A stretch of 64,000 bases of DNA from Sporothrix humicola (Eukaryota > Ascomycota > Sordariomycetes > Ophiostomatales > Ophiostomataceae), in assembly GCA_021396245.1 (NCBI GenBank), contig WNYE01000002.1:310001-374000 (forward strand). Direction: 5' to 3'. The position numbers and the translations under genes are program-made. The notes under the pieces were generated by a model. The model was given only the letters and a program-made list of their open reading frames with translations. It made no database searches and was not told the origin of the DNA. Positions within the stretch are counted from its first letter, which is position 1. Each line of letters starts with the position of its first letter. This document shows, piece after piece, positions 33,799 to 44,699 of the stretch.

Positions 33799-34235
33799 AT
33801 GGCAAGTCGACAAAATAAAGAGAGGGCACGAAATTTATGAGGAAGGCGCAGATCAACTAACAGCTTGTTCCTTCCATTCAGGCAAACAAGAAGCTCGAGA
33901 ACGACCTCGCGACCGACCCGCCGTGTCATCCGCGTGCTGTGAGTACCTTTCGTTCTTGGCCTGGGTTGACTTCCATAACTAACGACAACAGTGTGCCATC
34001 CAAAGTATGTGACTCTGATCCAGAGAACGAAATATACGTCCGTCTCGACTAACCTTCAGACTGCCTCACGAAAAACGGCTACAACCAGGACAAGTGCGAG
34101 CACTTGATCGACGCCCTCTACGAATGCTGCCAGGCGTTTTACGCACAGAAAGGCGACAGCGCCTCGACCGTCAGCTGTCCAAAGCCAGACTTGTTGAAAT
34201 TGAAGCTCAAACAGCGGCAGGAAGCGCGCTCATAG
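33799..34235 (+). CDS. CMC4: Cmc4, twin-CX9C protein of the mitochondrial intermembrane space
   Basis: Four exons: 33799-33801, 33882-33938, 33992-34004 and 34060-34235; 249 nt, 82 residues. The first coding exon is only the ATG. The intron after it (33802-33881) starts GCAAGT and ends CAG with an AACTAAC branch-like site, so it is a GC-AG intron. Exon 3 is a 13-nt microexon. The joined protein starts MANKKLEN and has two CX9C units, C-HPRACAIQN-C and C-EHLIDALYE-C, plus further cysteines and a C-terminal PKPDLLKLKLKQRQ helix that matches Cmc4. Proteins of this class are oxidised and trapped by the Mia40 relay in the intermembrane space. The exact molecular role of Cmc4 is not settled. Confidence 0.9.
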
Positions 34236-35027
34236 CAAACGAAGAAATGAATAGATAGTTCACGAACCATAGCCATAGAAATGTACACTCGTCCACATAA
34301 CGCCCCATGAATTGCGCAAAAGAATGCACCTCAGGCAACAATCTCGGAGAGTGCATGGTAGTTTACTCTAGGCATTCATTGAGCACGCTGGAGATCCTCA
34401 TGGAACCTGAGCAAGCAGTGAAGGTCTTGCTCCGAGACTCTAATATGAAAGCCGATATTAAAAGACATTGATGAAGAAGAAGAAGAGAAGAGAAAATTTA
34501 GAAGTGAAAATTTGGCGCGTGTTTCTTTTGTAGGTAATTTTTTCAGACGGCAGATTAGATTATTGTGGGTCATCACGTGTCTCTCCTGACCGCCTTTTTT
34601 GGTGGCAGGAGAAGGCGGCGCCATTCAGCGCGACGCGGTCAGGCACAAGGCCAGTCTAGCGGAGCTCCAGCAATAGCAACAATAGCAACGAGGTCCACTA
34701 GGGAAGGAGCTTGACGAACAACGCAAAAATAGAGGCAGAAAAACGACCAAAAAGTATCACAGTCCACGACATCCCTTCAATCAACCACATCGTGCATCGC
34801 CAACACCCACGCAACAGCGACGATACCCTGGGAGCACGGAGGCGACAATCTTTCACGATAGAAACGATCGGAGAGTCGGATTGCCAGCGAAACGCGGATT
34901 GGCGGCACTGCTTGCCGTGCACGAAGCATCGCGACATTGCGCCTCAAAACGACCCAAAACACACTCGACGTTACGGCCTCTTAACCTGACGACGAGCTGA
35001 ACATCCCCATCCTGCGCCTACCACACG
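34236..35027. other. Intergenic region between CMC4 and the nucleoporin gene
   Basis: 792 bp with the 3' flank of CMC4 and, from about 34690, an A/C-rich leader-like stretch before the nucleoporin ATG. No gene seen. Confidence 0.55.
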
Positions 35028-38000
35028 ATGGCGTTCATCGAGGACGACCGCGGCCTCGTACCTGAGGCCGAGCTGCACATTGGCGAGGACGTCGGCGAAG
35101 AGGTCCAGGTCTTTGCTTCGTTTCTGGACGAGTGCATCAATGGCCAGGGGTCGGCGGCCGAGCAGCGTGCACGCATCTTCAAGCTGGTCGACCACTACTA
35201 CAGCTATGCCCGCGAGACGGCCGACATACAGCGCGAGCGGGTGCGCCTGGCCCGGCTAGCAAGAGGCAGCAGCGGGGAGAGTTCTGCGAGCAGTAATTTG
35301 ATCGGAAACAACAACAGCAACAACAACAGCAACGCACTGGCACGGCGGTCACAACACGACGGATCCGACGGCGACGAAGCAGACTCAGCAGCGAGTGCCC
35401 AGCGGTGGGAGGAGGAGGCACAGACCTGGGACCTGATGCGGCGTTTGTTGCCTCTACGGTATCGCGACAAATCGTCAAAAGCAAACTCGACAATACGCCA
35501 CCCTGCCGACAAGCCGCCTCAGAGCCGGCGCGAGTACTGGGCCGATTTTGTTTTGTCGGAACCCAAGGCCCGCGAACGCAAGACCATTCTGGAATGGCTG
35601 CAGTCGAGCGCCAGCAGCAGCAGCCCCGAAATCGACGAGGTCGTCCAGGAGCTGCAGCGCAACGCCGAGCGCGGCGACATTTTGGCACATGGCTGGCTGC
35701 ACACGCGCGGCGCCATCAAGCAGCACAAGCGGCTGGTGGCCACATCGGAGCCCTTGGAGCCAGACAGCGAGGAGGTGCGCGACTCGAACCTGGACGCGCC
35801 GCACAAACTGGTGACACAGCTCGACCCGGACGTGGTCACCCGGCAGGCGGCAGCAGGACGCAAACTGGCACCGCAGGACGCCTTCTTTGAGCAGGCCATT
35901 TGGCTGGGCTGCTACGAGCTGCTGCGGCGCGGCAAGAGCATGGCCGACATCCGCGACTGGTGTGTCGAGCGCACCGAGGTGTGGCGGGCGGCCTCCATCT
36001 CTGCTCTGCCTTTGTCGAATGACGACGTGGCGGGCGAAGACGACGACGCGCCTGATTTCGACTGCCTGGCCACGGTGCTCTGGCGCCGCATGTGCTACCG
36101 CCTAAGCCAAGAAGGCAGCGCCAGCCTGCACGAGCGCGCCGTCTACGGTATTTTGTCGGGCGACCTGGCGAGCGTCGAGGCCGTCGGCTCGTCGTGGGAC
36201 GACGCCGCGTTTGCAAAGTACAATGCCGAGCTGCGCGCGCAGTTTGACGCCTACCTGATCCGCCAGGCCGACCCGGCCGCTGTGCACTCTTTGCTGATCC
36301 TGCACGGCGATGTCCCGGTCGGCTATGCCGATACCTCCTCAAATCATCCATCCTCTGCCCCATCATTCCTCCGCGACCGCACCAGCTCGCGCACTTCCAC
36401 CTCCATCTCCACAAAGGCTGTCGCCAGTACGCCCGCCAAGGCCCTGCAGGCCGCCATGATCGACGAGAAGCTCGACAGCTTCCTGTTCCAGCAGGGCCTG
36501 TTGCTGGCCGAGTACGCCAACGCCCAGCACCCGTCAAAACTCGTCCCCAAGTACGACACGACCTCGACAGCGTCCACGGCCGGCGACACCAAGTTTATCG
36601 AGCCCACCGACTGCCACGGCCTGCGTGTCCTGGCGCACGTCCTCATCGTTGTCTCTGCCCTCGATAAGCTCGACGGCAAGGGCAAGGACGCCGCCGCCCT
36701 GGGTCCCCTGGCCCGCCGCCACCAGACCGAGGAACACGCCATTGCCAGCTACATTAGCTTCTTGCGGCTCTCACGTCTCGAGGACCTCATCCCCTTGTAT
36801 GCGTCCAAGCTCATGGGCGAGCGCTGCTACACCAACATGGCCTTTAACCTCATCCATATTGAAGAGCGCGACTCCCAGCAGCGCCTGCTGCAGCTGATGC
36901 GCAAGTTTGGCTTGGATACGGTCAAGTTTGTCAAGACGCTGCCCCAGATCTTCTTGGCCGACGCCGCCGAGACCGAAGAGCAAAACGAGGCAAACGGCCG
37001 CGCGCCCGCCTGCACAGAGTTTGACATGCTCCAGCCCGCGCCGCCCACCCTCAAGTTTGGCCGGCTCATCAAGACGGGCCTGTTCGGCACGGCCGCCGAG
37101 CTGCCCGGCGACTCGGACGGTGTGCTGTTGGTCGATCGAGCCGACGAGCTGCTGATCCGGGCCGTGGAGTGGATGATGCTTGTGGAAGGGCTGGTGGTGG
37201 AGACGTGCGATTTCTGCGTGCGCATCTACAAGTACTTTTTGCGCAATGCGCACCTGACGGCGGCCCGTATCCTGGCCTCACGCGTGGCCTGCTCCGAGAT
37301 CATTCGTCAGAAGACGAGCTTTGGCCGCGACCTGCCCGAAGAAACAGACCCGTCATGGTGGGACGACGTCTTTGGACCGGGAAGCGCGCGAGTCGGCGAC
37401 GACATGGTCTTGGACGACGACTTTGATGGCGGTCTTGCCAGTGAAGTGCCCAAAGCAGAAGTGGCCATCCACGCGCGCCCGCTGTTTGAGCTCGAGTGTC
37501 TGGTGAATGCTTTGGATTGTCTTGAGACCACCGCCATGATGGCCCAGATGATGATCGGCGGCGAGCCCGATCCCAGCAGAGACCGCGGCATCGCCAGCAA
37601 CATTGACGACAATGCAAAGTATATCTCGGGCTTCATGCGGCCGCTCCTCAAGGATTGGCTGTTGCAGTCGGTAGAGGGTAAGCCCCCGTTGTTTTCACTC
37701 CCCCTGTTTGATGCTACGCATACTGACCGTACAGACGACCCATCCTACGAGATCCTCCGCTCGTCGTACCTTCCCCAGGTCGTCATCGGCTACGCCAGCA
37801 CCCTCCAGTTTGCAGGCACCACCTCGTCCCGCGACTACCTCCTGGAATGCATGGAGCTCGCCGCCGTCGTCGCCGCGCCCGACAATAGCGACGTCGCCGG
37901 CGTGCTCGTGTCGACCGGCCGCATGAAGGAGCTGGTGGAGTCGTTTGCGTCGTGCAGCAAGGCGCTGGCCATCTGGACGAGCGACATGAAAAAGGGGCCG

Positions 38001-38066
38001 GGCGCCAGTTCGAAGAAGAACCGCGAGATGGGCTGGTCGAGGGAGCTGTGGTCGGTGAAGCAGTAG
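35028..38066 (+). CDS. NUP84: Nucleoporin Nup84/Nup107
   Basis: ATG at 35028, stop ending 38066. Read straight through it gives 1012 residues. However, 37678-37734 (57 nt) has donor GTAAGC, a TACTGAC branch-like site and acceptor ACAG, and removing it keeps frame and gives EDDPSYEIL in place of a Pro-rich insert; I favour the spliced form of 993 residues. The protein is almost wholly alpha-helical with no membrane segment, like Nup84/107 of the Y-shaped scaffold complex of the nuclear pore. Recognisable stretches are FASFLDECINGQG near the start, REYWADFVLSEPKARERKT-like sequence near residue 165, HAIASYISFLRL near 570 and the C-terminal helices. Poly-Ser/Asn tracts at about 85-105 are species-specific insertions. 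Confidence 0.88.
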   Translation: MAFIEDDRGLVPEAELHIGEDVGEEVQVFASFLDECINGQGSAAEQRARIFKLVDHYYSYARETADIQRERVRLARLARGSSGESSASSNLIGNNNSNNNSNALARRSQHDGSDGDEADSAASAQRWEEEAQTWDLMRRLLPLRYRDKSSKANSTIRHPADKPPQSRREYWADFVLSEPKARERKTILEWLQSSASSSSPEIDEVVQELQRNAERGDILAHGWLHTRGAIKQHKRLVATSEPLEPDSEEVRDSNLDAPHKLVTQLDPDVVTRQAAAGRKLAPQDAFFEQAIWLGCYELLRRGKSMADIRDWCVERTEVWRAASISALPLSNDDVAGEDDDAPDFDCLATVLWRRMCYRLSQEGSASLHERAVYGILSGDLASVEAVGSSWDDAAFAKYNAELRAQFDAYLIRQADPAAVHSLLILHGDVPVGYADTSSNHPSSAPSFLRDRTSSRTSTSISTKAVASTPAKALQAAMIDEKLDSFLFQQGLLLAEYANAQHPSKLVPKYDTTSTASTAGDTKFIEPTDCHGLRVLAHVLIVVSALDKLDGKGKDAAALGPLARRHQTEEHAIASYISFLRLSRLEDLIPLYASKLMGERCYTNMAFNLIHIEERDSQQRLLQLMRKFGLDTVKFVKTLPQIFLADAAETEEQNEANGRAPACTEFDMLQPAPPTLKFGRLIKTGLFGTAAELPGDSDGVLLVDRADELLIRAVEWMMLVEGLVVETCDFCVRIYKYFLRNAHLTAARILASRVACSEIIRQKTSFGRDLPEETDPSWWDDVFGPGSARVGDDMVLDDDFDGGLASEVPKAEVAIHARPLFELECLVNALDCLETTAMMAQMMIGGEPDPSRDRGIASNIDDNAKYISGFMRPLLKDWLLQSVEGKPPLFSLPLFDATHTDRTDDPSYEILRSSYLPQVVIGYASTLQFAGTTSSRDYLLECMELAAVVAAPDNSDVAGVLVSTGRMKELVESFASCSKALAIWTSDMKKGPGASSKKNREMGWSRELWSVKQ

Positions 38067-38489
38067 ACGAAGTCGAGCCGCAGGCGAGACTGAGGAGAAA
38101 CATAAACGAGCCAGAACAGCTGGCGAGACATGTCGAGACGGAGGAGGGATAAGCAAGCCACCAACGGTTGGGAACAGAAAAACTGTACTAAATAGTCGCA
38201 TTTTGTCATTTTGTCATTTTGTCACTTTACTTCTTTCATTTGTTTTCATTTTCGTCGAGGATTTGTTCTAATACAACTGGCAACGGGATGCGTGTTGATT
38301 TCTTTTTAATTTAAATATATTCAAACTTGTTAATTTTTGTTATTTTATTAATACAAAAGTGGACGCGAATAAATTCAGAATTTAAAACATTATACTAATG
38401 ACACTGAACCAAAACAATCACACTTAAATCCATCTGAAATTACACATTGAAAGTGGAATTTATTTTTTATTTATCATATACATGTACCA
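38067..38489. other. Convergent AT-rich 3' region
   Basis: 423 bp between the stops of the nucleoporin and ProRS genes. Three TTTTGTCA repeats lie near 38208-38227, then strongly AT-rich DNA to 38470. It fits overlapping 3' ends; no gene. Confidence 0.6.
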
Positions 38490-40676
38490 TCACAGCTGGT
38501 CAAGTAGATTTGTGACAAACGACCGCAGGTCCTTTAACGGGACATTCTGCTTCACGCCTAGCTGCCGGCACTGAACCTCACAAAGACCGTCAGGCGACAG
38601 GCCGTTTTCACTAACATCCTCACCAACACTCTTGCGCCATACTCCGCCGACAACGACGATGACTGGGTAGCCCGTCAGGTCGGCATCGTTGAGCTTGTAG
38701 GGCAGCGTTGCGCCCGTGCGGTCGTCAAGCAGAATGTCCATTTTCGAATCCTCACCAAGTGTATCGTAGACACCTTCGGCCTCTGACAACAAGCCCTGGT
38801 CCCTGACGACGCCGTCCGCGCTGGCTCTGGGCGGCGCCGCGACGACGACGACCTCGTACGGCGCAATCGCCCGCGGCCAGTTGAGCCCCTGCTTGTCGGC
38901 GCGCTGGTCGGCGACGGCACCCAGAATACGCGAGATGCCGAGGCCGTAGCAGCCCATTTCGGGCACGATGGTCTTCTTGTCTTTGCCCTCGAGCTTGACT
39001 TTCAAAGCTTTGGGGGAGGTGTAGCGCGTGCCCAGATAAAACGTGTGGCCGAGCTCAATGGCGCGGTCCACCTTGAGGGTGCCTTGACTCTTGCAACGCG
39101 GACAGTCGTCGCCGGTGCGCGGCTTGACAAAGTTGAACGGTCGGCCTGTCTCGCCGGCTGTCGTTACAGGAGCCGAGACGGTAAAGAGACGGGCTATGTC
39201 GTCTGCAGAAAATCTGGCTCTGTTCTTTCTCTTGCTCTTTGGCCACTGGTTGACGTTGATCTCGGCGCTATCAACTAGTGTGCCATCTGGCTGTTGCAGC
39301 CGCTGGTCGACGAGGTTGATAATCTGAGGCGTGGTTTGACCGGCCTCTTCACTTGACTTGGCCTCGACCAAAACGCTGTTCCACGCAGAATGCATGTTTT
39401 CAATGCTGATGCTCGAGTCCAGGTTGGGCACGTGCGCCTTGACGGCGTGTGCGTCAATGTCGTCGTCCGTCAGACGGACTCTTTCGCCTGTCGCCAAGTT
39501 GACAGCCTCAGACGGGTACCACACATTGACGAGGTACTGGCGGTCGTTCGAGATGCCGCGCCAGGCCCGGACGCTCTTGATCTCAAAGGACGACGCCGGC
39601 CGCGGCTGGGCCGGCTCCAAAACCTCCGTGTTGGCCACCAGGTCGCAGCTGCTGCAGTGGGCCACATAGTCTTCGCCCAGAGGGCCGGCCAGGTGGTACT
39701 CGTGGCTCAGGTCGCCGCCCATGTCGCCGGAGCTGGCCTGCGCTGCGAGAACAGGCACTTTGAGCTCGGCGAAAATGGCGGCGTAGGCAGCACGCACTTG
39801 CTCGTACGTCGCCATGGCGTCGGCCACGCTGGCGTCAAAGCTGTACATGTCCTTCATGATAAACTCGCGCGACCGCAGAATGCCGTGCCGCGGCCGCATC
39901 TCGTCGCGATATTTACGGGCTGAGAGGTTAGGGACCGATATTCAAATCAAGGGGATTCGGGGCGACTTACTTATTTGGTACAGTCTCAACGGCAGCCCGC
40001 GGTAGGACCGCACGTTTTGAGAGACCAGCTCGGTGATCTCTTCTTCGTGTGTTGGCGATAGCAGATATTCTGCCTTCTTTCGGTCCTCAAATTGGAAGAG
40101 CTACGCTGTTAGTGGATGTTCGTTGACAACAGCTTCGCACCCTCTTTACGTACCTCTGCTTGAACGCTTTCCAGCCTTCCACTCCTCGCCCACAGCTTGG
40201 CCGACGAGATGCTTGACAGTGACACTCGTGACCCGCCAATGGCCTTCATGTGCTTGTCGACAAGCGCCTCAATCTTGTCCTGGACTCGCAGCCCGAGAGG
40301 AAGCATGTGGAACACACCCGAGTGCGCCTGGCGGAAGAAACCCGCGCGCACAAGCTTTGCATGGGATTCTACACAGTCAGCAATGTGCGATCACACGATG
40401 TTGATTCTCGTAGGCACAACATACCCTCATCTTCTTTTGCATCTTTGAGCGAGACTTGTGGTGCCGGCACCCAGATGTTGGACAGCCGGTTCCGGTGGTC
40501 CAGCTGCATCCACCTTCTCTGTAAAGGTTTGTTAGCATGAATATTCAAATGCAAACCAGGAAGCAGGCTGTACACACCTCTAGTCGTATGCATCTTGCAA
40601 ATTGGCAGATGTTGTCTGTCGCTGATGCTGTTCTTGGTGGCTGTAATGCCGGCCGTATGGCTGACCGGAGAGCCAT
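38490..40676 (-). CDS. AIM10: Prolyl-tRNA synthetase, mitochondrial (bacterial-type class II)
   Basis: Five exons: 40676-40578, 40518-40425, 40368-40154, 40100-39971 and 39919-38490; 1968 nt, 655 residues. Introns are 51-59 nt, all GT-AG. The N-terminus MALRSAIRPALQPPRTAS is basic and lacks acidic residues, as in a mitochondrial presequence. Motif 1 contains SGVFHMLPLGLRVQDKIE. THEEEITELV and the motif 2 stretch TRKYRDEMRPRHGILRSREF follow, then KDMYSFD. Motif 3 is MGCYGLGISRILGAV. Between motifs 2 and 3 lies an insertion of about 200 residues with Cys pairs (HCSSC; DCPRC), as in bacterial-type enzymes. The C-terminal anticodon-binding domain follows. It charges mitochondrial tRNA-Pro. The gene diverges from NOC1 across 531 bp. 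Confidence 0.93.
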
Positions 40677-41207
40677 TGTGGTGAGAGGAGTTGCTATAAT
40701 GTGCCGTGCAGAATACAGTCCATCAGTTATAGGGCTGTAGACACGAACAGGGGCCCGTTGTGGCCGATCGTGTCGTGGCGTGTCTTTTGGCTCTAGTCGT
40801 GATGTTCCTGACGTTCGATGTCGCTTTGCACCGGCTCCAGGGCACGATAGTGCTAAAGCTCCCCAATTGCGACCGGTTGCGCTTGCCATTGGTGGTGCTT
40901 ACGCTAAGTCGAGGAAAGCGCCAAATTAGGAAGGCGGTCAACAGCTCCTGCCTCTATCCACCGCCCTGCGATTCGACACCAAGGCGGAAGGCGCCCCGCT
41001 AAAATTTTGGAAAAATGGGCAGAAAAAGCCTGCCAAAAAAAAGTTTCTGAGAGAGCAGCGAAAAGAGAAAAAGCGAGTTGACATTGACAAATTTGGTGCA
41101 TCACCACATTGCACCCATTTGCACCACACACTCGCTCGACAACCACCCGCGAAAGTCGAGTCGGTGCATCCCTAAGACACCTTTATTTCGGCCTACATAA
41201 CGACACA
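40677..41207. promoter_or_regulatory. Divergent promoter region between ProRS and NOC1
   Basis: 531 bp separates the two ATGs, which point away from each other, so it must carry promoter elements for both. A-rich and AAAAA tracts lie at 41010-41070, and the last 100 bp before NOC1 are C/A-rich, as in a leader. No clear TATA box was identified. Confidence 0.5.
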
Positions 41208-44200
41208 ATGGCCCCGAACAAGTCCAAAGCCAAGGGCAAGGCCAATGGCCATGCCAGCACAAATGGCAACAACAATGCTTCGTCTGCCTTTAGCCAGGCC
41301 TCCTTGACCCAGTTGACCGCCCAGATCGACCGCAACCTCGAGACCCGTAACGCCAAGAACCTGTCCTCTTCGAACGGAGCCAAGCGGAAACGCACCGACG
41401 GCGACAACGACGACGAGACCAAGACACAGAAGAAGCAGGCGACGACAGAAAAGACGGACAAGCCGCGGAAAGAGAAGGCACCTGGTTCTACAGACAAGAA
41501 GGCCGTCATGCTCGACGAGATCAAGCTGCTGGGCGGCGACGAGGAGGACCTCGACTTGGTGGCCGGTATTGACTCGGATGCTGAAGAGGGCGGTGCCACA
41601 GTTGGCGGAAGCAAAGCTGCTGCTGACGAGGACCTGTCTCTCGATGCAGCCTTCCAGAGCGAGCTTGCTAAGTTTGCGGCCGGTCTGGGCTTTGACGAAG
41701 TGCGTCTCGAGGACGAAGATGACGAGGCTGCCGAGGAGGAAGAAGAGGCAGTAGAGGCGGCCGAGGAGGAGGCTGAAGAGGAAGAAGCTGAGGAGGAGGA
41801 CGAGGAGGAAGAGGAGGAAGAAGAAGAGGAAGAGACCGACGAAGAGGAAGAAGAAGAGGAGGAACCTGCACCGGCACCAGTTGCGGCACCCAAGCCTGCC
41901 GCTTCGACGGACCCCTTTCTGCCAAGAAACCCCAAATTCTCACAGCTGATGCTCGAACCGCGCGCTGAATGGCACACGGCCGAGGTCGCCGAGCTGCCTG
42001 CGCCCATCTCCGACGACATTGGCCGCTTCTCGCACACCATCAACAGCCTCAAGGACTACGCCGACACTCTGATCGAGACAGACTCCAACGCCTACCGCAC
42101 CATCACCTCGGCATCCTCGTCCCACCGCTTCATGTCCACCATCATGACCTCCGGTACCATGTCCGACAAAGTCTCCGCCCTGACCCTCGAGGTCCAGGAG
42201 GCGCCCATCCACAACAGCAAGGCCTTTGAGAACTTGCTGGCTCTCGCCGGCAAGCGCAGCCGTGGCGCCGCCATTGCCGCCCTCGGTGCCCTGGTCGATT
42301 TGCTCGGTAACGGCGTCGTCCTGCCGAGCGACCGCCGCCTGCGGTCCTTCCACGCCCAGCCGGCTCTGCTCGGCGCTCTTCAGTCGGAGGCACCCGCCAC
42401 AGCCTTGGCCTGGAAGCCGCATCTGCCTCTGCCCGGCGGCATCACCAAGGCCCACCTGATGCTGTGGAAGTACGAGGACTGGCTCAAGGACGCCTTCTTC
42501 CGCATGCTGCAGCAGCTCGAGGTCTGGTGCAACGACGAGATTGAGTACTCGCGCTCGCGCTCGCTCGACTTTGTTTTCGGTCTGCTGCGCAGCAAGCCCG
42601 AGCAAGAGGCCAACTTGTTGCGCCTGCTGGTGAACAAGCTGGGCGATCGCGAACGTAAGATTGCGTCGCGTGCGTCCTATCTTCTCCTCCAGCTCCTCAC
42701 TACCCACCCCGGCATGAAGACGATTGTTGTGCAGACGATCGAGCAGGAGATCTTGCTCAGACCCGGCCAGAGCCTGCGCGCCAAGTACTACGGCATCAAC
42801 ACGCTGAACCAGACGATCCTGAGCAACAAGGAGCCCGCGATCGCCGACAGCCTTGTGCGCGTGTACTTTGAGCTGTTCCTGACGCTGCTCAAGAGCGGTG
42901 CTCTGGGTGCGATTGACATTCCCGGCGCCGACAACCTGGGCGAGGACAAGAAGAAGGCGGATGCTGCCGCGAAAGATAACAAGAAGAAGTGGAAGCGCAG
43001 CTACAACGACAAGAACAAGAACAAGGACGACAAGGACAAGAACAAGAACGAGGGCACGGAAAAGGACGTCTCCGAGAAGCTGGTGTCGGCTCTGCTGACA
43101 GGTGTCAACCGCGCCATCCCCTTTGCCAACACGGACAACACGACGCTCGAAAAGCACATGGACACGCTGTTCCGCATCACGCACTCGTCCAACTTCAACA
43201 CGAGCATCCAGGCGCTGATGCTCGTGCAGCAGGTCGCCGGCTCCAAGCAGATCTCCGTCGACCGCTTCTACCGCACACTGTACGAGTCGCTGCTGGATCC
43301 CCGTCTGGTCATGTCCTCCAAACAGGGCATGTACCTGAACCTGTTGTTCCGCGCACTCAAGAACGACGTCGATGTGCGCCGCGTCAAGGCGTTTGTGAAG
43401 CGCATGCTGCAAATCGCCACGCTACACCAGCCGCCCTTTATCTGCGGTGTCCTGTTCTTGGTGGTCGAGCTCGAGACCACCTTCCCCGACCTCAAGTCGC
43501 TGCTCAACGAGCCCGAGTTTGACGACGACGATGAGGAGGAGTACTACAGAGATGTGCCCGAGGAGGGTGATGAGCCGGAAGAGAAGACCGAGGAGGACAA
43601 AAAGAAGGCGGCCAAGCCCGTCTATGACGGCCGCAAGCGCGATCCTTCCTACAGCAACGCCCAGCACAGCTGCCTGTGGGAGCTGGTGCCCTACTTCCAC
43701 CACTTCCACCCGTCCGTCACGGCCTTTGCCACCAACCTGCTGGTGCGCCAAAAGTCGCTGCCCAAGCCCGACATGGCCAACCACACGCTCATGCACTTCT
43801 TGGACAAGTTTGTGTACCGCAACGCCAAAGCCGTGGACACTTCGGCCAGCAAGGCCCGTGGTGCCTCGATCATGCAGCCTGTCGCTGCCGCCAACGGCAG
43901 CATGACGGGCGCCGCCCAGATCGTCGCGCCCAGCGGCGCCTCGGGTGCCTCGAAACAGACGGTCGCCATCAACTCCGCCGCCTTCTGGAACCAAAAGGCC
44001 GAGAACGTGGCCGCCGAAGACATCTTCTTCCACACCTACTTCTCCCAGATCGGCAAGCAGTCGCAGACCAGCCGTGCCGCCAAGCGCGCCGCCAAGCAAG
44101 AGAAGGCGGCCGCCGCTGCTGCTGCAGAGACTGAAGAGGGTGATGTGTCCGACCCCGAAGAGGAGGAGATCTGGCAGGCGCTCAAGGGCTCGCGTCCCGA

Positions 44201-44573
44201 CATTGAGGGCGAGGACGAGGGCGCCGATCCGGACATGGACATGGACGACGACGACGACGACGATCTCGACGAGCTCAAGGACCTGCTCAACATGTCGGAC
44301 AGCGACGACGACGACGACTTTGATGGTCCTGAGGGTGGCGAGGAGATGGACGTCGACGGCAGCGACGGCGGTGTCGAGTTTGCCGACTTTGCCGATTTCA
44401 GTGACGAAGAGAAGGCTGGCGGTGATGGCGATGACGGCCTCGTCTCGCTGGCGCCCAAGAACGGCCGCAAGGCTGGCCGCGAGCGCCGCAAGGAGCTCAA
44501 GGCGATGCCCACGTTTGCCTCGGCCGACGACTACGCCGAGATGCTGGGCAACGAGGAGGACGAGGACTATTAG
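41208..44573 (+). CDS. NOC1: Noc1/Mak21, 60S ribosome-assembly factor with CBF domain
   Basis: Single exon, ATG at 41208, 1121 residues (the frame upstream has no ATG). The N-terminus is Lys-rich (NKSKAKGKANG). A near-continuous Glu tract spans about 170-220. HEAT-like helices follow, then the CBF/Mak21 domain at about 660-850 with DRFYRTLYESLLDPRLV, KQGMYLNLLFRALKNDVDVR and QHSCLWELVPYFHHFHPSV. Lys/Glu-rich linkers lie near 590-625, and a strongly acidic, Asp-rich tail ends the protein, typical of nucleolar factors. Noc1 forms a complex with Noc2 on early 90S/pre-60S particles. Length and order match yeast Mak21. The gene ends 126 bp from the convergent stop of the next gene. Confidence 0.95.
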   Translation: MAPNKSKAKGKANGHASTNGNNNASSAFSQASLTQLTAQIDRNLETRNAKNLSSSNGAKRKRTDGDNDDETKTQKKQATTEKTDKPRKEKAPGSTDKKAVMLDEIKLLGGDEEDLDLVAGIDSDAEEGGATVGGSKAAADEDLSLDAAFQSELAKFAAGLGFDEVRLEDEDDEAAEEEEEAVEAAEEEAEEEEAEEEDEEEEEEEEEEETDEEEEEEEEPAPAPVAAPKPAASTDPFLPRNPKFSQLMLEPRAEWHTAEVAELPAPISDDIGRFSHTINSLKDYADTLIETDSNAYRTITSASSSHRFMSTIMTSGTMSDKVSALTLEVQEAPIHNSKAFENLLALAGKRSRGAAIAALGALVDLLGNGVVLPSDRRLRSFHAQPALLGALQSEAPATALAWKPHLPLPGGITKAHLMLWKYEDWLKDAFFRMLQQLEVWCNDEIEYSRSRSLDFVFGLLRSKPEQEANLLRLLVNKLGDRERKIASRASYLLLQLLTTHPGMKTIVVQTIEQEILLRPGQSLRAKYYGINTLNQTILSNKEPAIADSLVRVYFELFLTLLKSGALGAIDIPGADNLGEDKKKADAAAKDNKKKWKRSYNDKNKNKDDKDKNKNEGTEKDVSEKLVSALLTGVNRAIPFANTDNTTLEKHMDTLFRITHSSNFNTSIQALMLVQQVAGSKQISVDRFYRTLYESLLDPRLVMSSKQGMYLNLLFRALKNDVDVRRVKAFVKRMLQIATLHQPPFICGVLFLVVELETTFPDLKSLLNEPEFDDDDEEEYYRDVPEEGDEPEEKTEEDKKKAAKPVYDGRKRDPSYSNAQHSCLWELVPYFHHFHPSVTAFATNLLVRQKSLPKPDMANHTLMHFLDKFVYRNAKAVDTSASKARGASIMQPVAAANGSMTGAAQIVAPSGASGASKQTVAINSAAFWNQKAENVAAEDIFFHTYFSQIGKQSQTSRAAKRAAKQEKAAAAAAAETEEGDVSDPEEEEIWQALKGSRPDIEGEDEGADPDMDMDDDDDDDLDELKDLLNMSDSDDDDDFDGPEGGEEMDVDGSDGGVEFADFADFSDEEKAGGDGDDGLVSLAPKNGRKAGRERRKELKAMPTFASADDYAEMLGNEEDEDY

Positions 44574-44699
44574 AGGGACAAGGACATATTTGGGTAATCA
44601 TATTGTACATTTAGCGCAAAAGTTATTTATCGATTCGCATTCTTCATATTCAATCATATCGAGACTATCAAATCTGTCGCTACGCGCCCCGCCTCCCGC

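Noticed and set aside
41940..43412. 490-codon open frame on the minus strand inside NOC1
   Set aside because: It is antisense to a well-recognised gene with strong codon bias; GC-rich third positions create long stop-free shadows. Its translation has no family motif.
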